DNA of 64,000 nucleotides from Desulfomarina profundi. GTDB taxonomy: Bacteria > Desulfobacterota > Desulfobulbia > Desulfobulbales > Desulfocapsaceae. The stretch is taken from NCBI RefSeq assembly GCF_019703855.1, contig NZ_AP024086.1, positions 2,128,501 to 2,192,500 on the forward strand, read 5' to 3'. The notes under the pieces were generated by a model. The model had not been told where the DNA came from. It worked only from the letters and a program-made list of their open reading frames with translations, and made no database searches. The translations under genes and the position numbers were made by a program. Below, in pieces: positions 59,402-64,000 of this stretch. Position 1 is the stretch's first letter. Every line of letters starts with the position of its first letter.

Positions 59402-60172
59402 ATGATTTTCTCTGCAACAGAGAGTTCTGGGTTTTGCAAACGGTGTGGTACAGTTCACCGACTGGAGAGTTCACGTGCTGTTACCGCATGTTACAGCCTC
59501 ATGGAGAAACTGGAAAAGCACCAAACCATAGAACTGTTTCAAGCCATCCCCAGACACAGGCATCTCCTGATAACCGACGATCTTTTTGGTAAATCGCGAG
59601 GGAAGATGTTCGGCGTTCTGGAGGGAGTCCGACGAAACGGAAAAACAGTCCGGCTTTATGCCTTTTCCGGACAATTTAACGGATTATGGCATGTCCCCGG
59701 ATGGGCACCGCCTCTTTTTGAAATAAGTGAATTTCAAAAAATCAACTATCCCGAGGAAAAAAGAATCAAGACATTGGGGAAGGAACTCGCCAAAGAGACT
59801 CGTCATTGTGCCAGGTGGCATACCATTAAACGGGAACGCAGAAAACGATCGCGCCTGTTGATGGAAAAAATTCATACCCTTTACCGTTTGACCAATTTTC
59901 ACGGCGAAACAGTCTCCCTGCATGAGGCCTTTGTCGGGCCGGGCGGGATTCCCACCGGAACCGGTGACTGCTGTGCTCCGAAACTGCTCAACCAGGCAGC
60001 TGCACTCCACATAAAACCACTGGGTATTGCAGAATTTTTCTGGGGAAAGGAAAATAAATCCAACAGCAGGCACCATGGCCATTTTTATTCATCCTGCAGC
60101 TCAAAATGCGAGCCGATCCTCGGCTTTCTGCTCTGCGGGCTCAACACACTGACTGAGCCGATAAAAAAATGA
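59402..60172 (+). CDS. N-terminal accessory domain of large RluA-type pseudouridine synthase, as a separate gene
   Basis: A 256-aa protein matching, by motifs I recall, the N-terminal half of ~560-aa RluA-family synthases: FCKRCGTVHRL, RGKMFGVLEGVRRNGKTVRL, AFSGQFNGLWHVPGWAPPLF, GTGDCCAPKLLNQAA, FYSSCSSKCEPILGFLLCGL. It has no catalytic domain. The ATG at 59402 is the first codon after the repeat, and an in-frame stop precedes it at 59396-59398. It overlaps the aminotransferase gene by ATGA, and the catalytic RluA domain is two genes on (61344). The domain's own function is not established; RNA or substrate positioning is plausible. Confidence 0.8.
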   Translation: MIFSATESSGFCKRCGTVHRLESSRAVTACYSLMEKLEKHQTIELFQAIPRHRHLLITDDLFGKSRGKMFGVLEGVRRNGKTVRLYAFSGQFNGLWHVPGWAPPLFEISEFQKINYPEEKRIKTLGKELAKETRHCARWHTIKRERRKRSRLLMEKIHTLYRLTNFHGETVSLHEAFVGPGGIPTGTGDCCAPKLLNQAAALHIKPLGIAEFFWGKENKSNSRHHGHFYSSCSSKCEPILGFLLCGLNTLTEPIKK

Positions 60173-61353
60173 AAATGAAAAATATATTTGCTGACCGTAT
60201 GAACAATATTCCCCGCTCATTTATCAGGGAAATCCTCAAAGTAACTCTCAAACCCGGCATCATCTCCTTTGCGGGAGGACTGCCCAACAGTGACCTCTTC
60301 CCCCTTGAACAACTGCAAACGGCTACAGAAAAGCTCTTTACCTGCGGTGGCAGCACTGTCTTTCAATATGCCACTACGGAAGGATACGTAAAACTGAGAG
60401 AATATATTTCCGCGAGGTACCGCAGCAGGAACAATCTGTATGTTCCCGTTGAAAATATCCTGATCACCAGTGGCTCCCAGCAGGGCCTTGATCTCCTGGG
60501 AAAAATCATGATCAGCAGCGGGGATGGACTCGTTATTGAAGAACCTGGATACCTCGGAGCAATACAGGCTTTTTCCATATACAGCCCCCGTTTTCTTTCT
60601 GTACCGGTTTCTGATGAGGGCATGGACAGAGAAGCACTTCAACATTCACTGGATTCTCATGAAACCAGACTGATCTACACGGTTCCCAATTTCCAGAACC
60701 CTTCCGGTATCACCTACTCGACTGAAAACAGAATACAACTTGCTGCAACAATAGAAAAAACCACTACTTTCCTCATTGAGGATGACCCGTACGGAGAACT
60801 GCGATTCAGCGGAGAACCCAAACCATCTTTTCTATCCCTGATTCCTGAAAACACAATCCTGCTCGGCTCCTTTTCCAAAACCATTGTACCAGGATTCCGT
60901 CTGGGCTGGATTGTTGCCCCACCCCCTGTCATGGAAAAACTGATCACCGCAAAGCAAGCAACAGACCTGCATACCAGCCATTTTACCCAGGCAATTATCC
61001 ACCAGTTCCTGATCGATAACGATGTGGATACACATATTGAGAAAATCGTGCAAACATATGGTAGCCAGAAAATTGCCATGGAAGAGAGTATCAGGGAATT
61101 TTTCCCTCCGAAAGTCACGGTAACTGACCCTGAAGGCGGCATGTTCCTCTGGGTGACACTCCCAGGGGATATGAAGGCGATGGAACTCTTTCACACAGCA
61201 ATTAAAAACGGTGTTGCCTTTGTTCCAGGTGATCCGTTTTATATAGACAGAAAAGATTCCAACTGCCTGCGGTTAAGCTTTGTTTCCACCAACGAAGAAA
61301 TGATCCGAACAGGAATTAAACGATTAGGCGCAACAATCACCCAATGCATGTGA
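60169..61353 (+). CDS. PLP-dependent aminotransferase (2-aminoadipate/MocR-like group)
   Basis: A 394-aa fold-type I enzyme. Motifs are PGIISFAGGLPNSDLFPLEQ near the start, VFQYATTEGYVKLREYI, YTVPNFQNPSGITYS, LIEDDPYGELRFSG (PLP Asp and Tyr), LGSFSKTIVPGFRLGW (catalytic Lys), and a C-terminal LRLSFVS. Closest by pattern to LysN/aromatic aminotransferases lacking the MocR helix-turn-helix. It is inserted between the two halves of the pseudouridine synthase and overlaps both neighbours (4 and 10 bp), so all three are one transcription and translation unit. Confidence 0.9.
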   Translation: MKMKNIFADRMNNIPRSFIREILKVTLKPGIISFAGGLPNSDLFPLEQLQTATEKLFTCGGSTVFQYATTEGYVKLREYISARYRSRNNLYVPVENILITSGSQQGLDLLGKIMISSGDGLVIEEPGYLGAIQAFSIYSPRFLSVPVSDEGMDREALQHSLDSHETRLIYTVPNFQNPSGITYSTENRIQLAATIEKTTTFLIEDDPYGELRFSGEPKPSFLSLIPENTILLGSFSKTIVPGFRLGWIVAPPPVMEKLITAKQATDLHTSHFTQAIIHQFLIDNDVDTHIEKIVQTYGSQKIAMEESIREFFPPKVTVTDPEGGMFLWVTLPGDMKAMELFHTAIKNGVAFVPGDPFYIDRKDSNCLRLSFVSTNEEMIRTGIKRLGATITQCM

Positions 61354-61988
61354 TAGAAAAAAACATACTTTACAACGATGATGATATTGTTGTGGTCAAC
61401 AAACCCGGCGGCCTCCTCTCCGTCCCCGGCAGGGGAGTCGACAGACAGGACTGCGTTGTAACACGGCTTCAAGAGATTTTTCCGGACATGATTGGTCAAC
61501 CGGCAGTTCACAGGCTGGATTTGCATACATCCGGCCTTATGGTTTTAGCCATGACAAAAGCCGCCCACACCAATCTGTCAAAACAATTTGAGAACCGCCT
61601 GGTCACAAAACGATACCAGGCAATACTGGATGGAATTCTTCCCGGAAAAGAAGGCAAAATATCCCTTTCCTTCCGTCTCGATCCGAATAACAGACCGAAA
61701 CAGGTCTATGATCCTCTGAATGGAAAAACCGGTATAACATTGTGGAAAAACCTGGGTGCCGAACCAATCAAGAGAACCAGGGTGGAATTCACTCCCCTGA
61801 CGGGTCGAACCCACCAGCTCCGCCTCCATGCCGCCCATCCAAGGGGACTTGGCATTCCTATTGTTGGTGATTATCTCTACGGTTCAGGAAACGATGGTGA
61901 TCGAATGTTTCTCCATGCTGTTTTTTTAGAATTCAGCCATCCCTCCCTTCAGAGAAACATGCAATTTACATGCCTTCCACCTTTTTAA
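61344..61988 (+). CDS. RluA-family pseudouridine synthase catalytic domain
   Basis: A 214-aa enzyme converting uridine to pseudouridine in rRNA or tRNA. The catalytic Asp is in QPAVHRLDLHTSGLMVLA, with INITIAL strand IVVVNKPGGLLSVPGRGV and the late motif RVEFTPLTGRTHQLRLHAAH. It lacks an S4 domain. In its large-type relatives this is the C-terminal half of a single chain whose N-terminal half here is encoded at 59402-60172. The start overlaps the aminotransferase stop. Confidence 0.92.
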   Translation: MHVIEKNILYNDDDIVVVNKPGGLLSVPGRGVDRQDCVVTRLQEIFPDMIGQPAVHRLDLHTSGLMVLAMTKAAHTNLSKQFENRLVTKRYQAILDGILPGKEGKISLSFRLDPNNRPKQVYDPLNGKTGITLWKNLGAEPIKRTRVEFTPLTGRTHQLRLHAAHPRGLGIPIVGDYLYGSGNDGDRMFLHAVFLEFSHPSLQRNMQFTCLPPF

Positions 61989-62236
61989 TTCAGGGCGCTT
62001 TGAAGTGGCCCCCCATTTTTAAACCACTACCAAGTCTATTTAAGTTAATACTGTACAGCCCAGTTTTGCCTATGACTGTCGAAAACAGGTTCTCGTAATA
62101 ATGCCATGCTCTGCGGGAATGCTCGCAAAAAGTACTTCCAGATGAGCAAAATCAAGTGGGTTGCCATTGCTATGCCGGAGAGATTTTTCACCGACAGGGG
62201 ACTCTGTTTTCCGGGATACTGATTTCCTGATCAGCC

Positions 62237-62317
62237 GAACCGCCCTGGTACGTGATCCGTATGCGGGGGGGGGTGTGGGAGGGCTCTTCAGCAATGGGGA
62301 GTTCTATCCCGATTAGG
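62237..62317 (+). ncRNA. Probable group II intron 3' end (domains V-VI remnant)
   Basis: GAACCGCC near 62238 followed by a stem (GGTACG / CGTATGC) and GGTGTGGGAGGG is the pattern of group II intron domain V. The next stem and TATCCCGATT at 62305-62314 resemble domain VI and the 3' splice end. No intron-encoded reverse transcriptase or 5' end is visible in the 62.0-62.3 kb gap, so it is a fragment. The end abuts the FkbM stop codon. Recognition is from memory of bacterial group II intron ends. Confidence 0.5.
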
Positions 62318-63080
62318 CTTTTTCATCCTCCTTTGGGATAAAGAACGTATTGGGAGCACAATTATCTGTCAATTTGTTATCTAAAGGATCAAACGCAAAA
62401 TAACCTGCGGAATGAAATAAATGTAGAATTTGGCGTGACACGTCGCTTCCAACTTCAACATAGAATTTTGGGCGAATATTATTTATTATGTTTGTTGCTC
62501 CCTGTAGCACCATATGTTCAGCCCCTTCAACATCTATTTTTATAAAGTCAGGTGGCGGAAATGTATTTAATAAAGTATCCAGCGTGAGGGTAGGAACATA
62601 CTGTTTTTCTCTAACACCTCCCATCTGTGACCGCCCACCCGCCTCTTCTAGTGCATTACTTGCACGCCCTCTTGCCGCCACCATAAAGGAAGCAACCGAA
62701 TTATCATTTGAAATTGCAACGGGTAAGACACTGATAGTGTTATTGGAGTATTCCTTAAACATAGCGGTTTTTCTTAGAATATTGGCTAACCATATATCCG
62801 CTTCAATAGATACCACCGTGCCCTTATTAGCAACGGATGAAGCAGCAAAAGTGAATACACCAACATTTGCACCGACATCCCATACGTTACTATTTTCAAT
62901 TAAATATTTTTCAGCAATATTGATGAGGTCTTGATCGAAGACACCAGACCCGAATTTCAAGTACTTTAACTGAGCATCGGGTGATACAAGAAGGGGGACA
63001 GACTTTCCATCTACGGTTATCCTCCGCTTAATTACTTTTCCTCTGCTAAGTCGTTCAACGATTGTTCTTAGAATATTCAT
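62313..63080 (-). CDS. FkbM-family SAM-dependent methyltransferase
   Basis: A 255-aa methyltransferase. SAM-binding motif I is SNVWDVGANVGVFTFAASSV with an acidic residue in VVSIEAD; the FkbM signature is PDFIKIDVEGAEHMVLQGA. Such enzymes methylate sugars of polysaccharides, often in O-antigen or capsule loci. The gene is more AT-rich than its neighbours and is flanked by an intron fragment and a decayed transposase, consistent with transfer. The ending (FFIPKEDEKA) looks natural, so it may be complete. Confidence 0.9.
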   Translation of the reverse strand: MNILRTIVERLSRGKVIKRRITVDGKSVPLLVSPDAQLKYLKFGSGVFDQDLINIAEKYLIENSNVWDVGANVGVFTFAASSVANKGTVVSIEADIWLANILRKTAMFKEYSNNTISVLPVAISNDNSVASFMVAARGRASNALEEAGGRSQMGGVREKQYVPTLTLDTLLNTFPPPDFIKIDVEGAEHMVLQGATNIINNIRPKFYVEVGSDVSRQILHLFHSAGYFAFDPLDNKLTDNCAPNTFFIPKEDEKA

Positions 63081-63580
63081 ACTACCTTTTGAATCCGCTT
63101 TTGAAGCCTAACGAGTCTGTAGGATAAGTATCCCGGTATTGCAAGCATCTGCTGTTTTTTGATTTTATCAAATTAATGCTAGTAAATATAATTCTGTTAT
63201 TTCACCTACATATAAGCATATACCGTTTAAGCCTCCAAAACGACCTTATTTTGTATTTTACAGTGATATCAGCAACATATATCACTTATTGTTAAAGTTA
63301 AGGTGTCTATAGGATATATTATAACACTCCCCCCACAATTATCATTGTAAAATCAAGCAGTACAAGAGGCAAATTTACTTTTTCTGCAACTTGAACGAGC
63401 CTGTAGAAAAACCATCTAAAATACTGCAATTTTCACAGGCTATAAATTAAAAAAAAATATCATTTTTTTACCGGAATAGAACAAAAAACCGGAATGGTTA
63501 TTTCCGAAATATCATCAAAAATCGATATTATTGCTTGATTTCTCTTCCGTTTATATTCCCGGACACTGTTTCCTGACAAT
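63081..63580. other. AT-rich gap with an inverted repeat, possible IS end
   Basis: No gene is seen. An inverted repeat at 63398-63441 (AGCCTGTAGAAAA / TTTTCACAGGCT) has the GAGCCTGTAGAAA look of some IS ends and lies about 140 bp beyond the transposase remnant's stop. Promoters for the leftward FkbM gene must lie near 63081-63250. Confidence 0.4.
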
Positions 63581-64000
63581 TTACACGAAACCTGTTCCAT
63601 ATGCATGCACCTTTTTCAGGTTATGGATTATACAAAACAGGTTCCATTGGATGTTTACCTTCTTTTTGGATCTCAGGGTAAATCTGTCCAGGCCAATTAT
63701 TGAGCGGATATGGGCAAATGGTGGTTCACCGATTGCCTAAGCGCATGGAATAGATGGCTCTGCCAGCGGCAGAATCGATCTTTCTTTTCATCTTCTCGGC
63801 ATGATTGTTTCTCTTTTTCTTGTCCATACATTATGTAAAATAGGCGACCTGTCGTGTTTTGGTTCTATCGAGGGATAGCGGCGGCGTTTCGATTTCAGTT
63901 TACAGGGGGTACAGGATGACCGCGGGGTGTCTGAAACCGGACTGAATGGTGTCCTTTGGTGAAAATATTGGCACCACTTCTCTAAACCCGGACGGTTATG
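63581..64000 (-). pseudogene. Degraded IS1182-type transposase, C-terminal part
   Basis: Minus-strand pieces in different frames assemble into a transposase tail: MDKKKRNNHAEKMKRK and AAGRAIYSMRLGN, then (frameshifted near 63740) PPFAHIRSIIGLDRFTLRSK and VNIQWNLFCIIHNLKKVHAY, ending at the TAA at 63581. Upstream toward 64000, Lys/Arg/Pro fragments appear in several frames with stops between them. The order (KM-K--GRAIYS-RLG, then the R-I-GLD-F-LRSK tail) is typical of IS1182-family enzymes. More stops and shifts than elsewhere in the window mark it as genuinely decayed. The 5' part is outside the window. Confidence 0.75.

Noticed and set aside
62070-62294. Leftward 74-codon frame
   Set aside because: It lies across the intron-like RNA and resembles spurious frames antisense to group II intron ends.
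1-64000. CRISPR arrays, rRNA operons, or a complete prophage
   Set aside because: No regularly spaced repeats, rRNA-like stretches or phage structural genes were seen on either strand.

Overview
This window looks like chromosome from a Gram-negative, anaerobic, sulfur- or sulfate-metabolising member of the Desulfobacterota, most like the Desulfobulbales. That is an inference from gene content: a tetrahaem cytochrome, Tat-exported ferredoxin, NrfD/DsrP-like membrane subunit and 12-haem cytochrome in one operon; a tungsten-type aldehyde ferredoxin oxidoreductase; TamA/TamB and a lipoprotein (outer membrane); and many sensory proteins. No rRNA, tRNA or CRISPR array is visible.

Layout. 0-11.5 kb is housekeeping and stress: the end of a PDZ protein, an exported cyclophilin-FKBP isomerase, an HD phosphohydrolase, trpS, dnaK, grpE, an aminotransferase, a sigma-54 response regulator, a flavodoxin-like reductase and a small asparaginase-like gene. 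11.5-19 kb holds a lipoprotein, tamB-tamA and rlmD. 19-31.4 kb carries an unrecognised exported protein, an aldo/keto reductase, a MATE pump and a signalling block (DUF4388 protein, Cache-HAMP protein, K+ channel, CsgG-like protein, chemoreceptor, PhnD-like binding protein). 31.4-43 kb is the redox region: MoaD-like protein and AOR transcribed leftward, the four-gene cytochrome operon rightward, then a convergent NarX/NarL-type two-component pair and an OB-fold exported protein. 43-47.5 kb has copper export (copA, copZ) and a hemerythrin protein. 48.5-56 kb is a complete histidine-degradation locus: hutH-hutC leftward and hutU-hutI-ftcD rightward from a shared region with two TTGTATATACAA operators. 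56-62 kb holds a receiver-kinase, a DUF4438 protein, an SrkA-like kinase and a pseudouridine synthase encoded as two genes with an aminotransferase gene between them. 62-64 kb is accessory: a probable group II intron 3' remnant, an FkbM methyltransferase and a decayed IS1182-type transposase.

Sequence quality. Twelve otherwise intact genes are broken by fourteen frameshifts. Every one is repaired by adding exactly one base, nearly always in a homopolymer. I read these as single-base deletion errors in the assembly, not real pseudogenes, and give the repaired gene boundaries.

Repeats. A miniature element family with ends close to ACCTAAATCCTGCA / TGCAGGATTTAGGT occurs in two ~250-bp copies, one 72-bp internally deleted copy, one 80-bp relative and one orphan end. 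A separate 166-bp inverted-repeat element lies upstream of the first isomerase gene.
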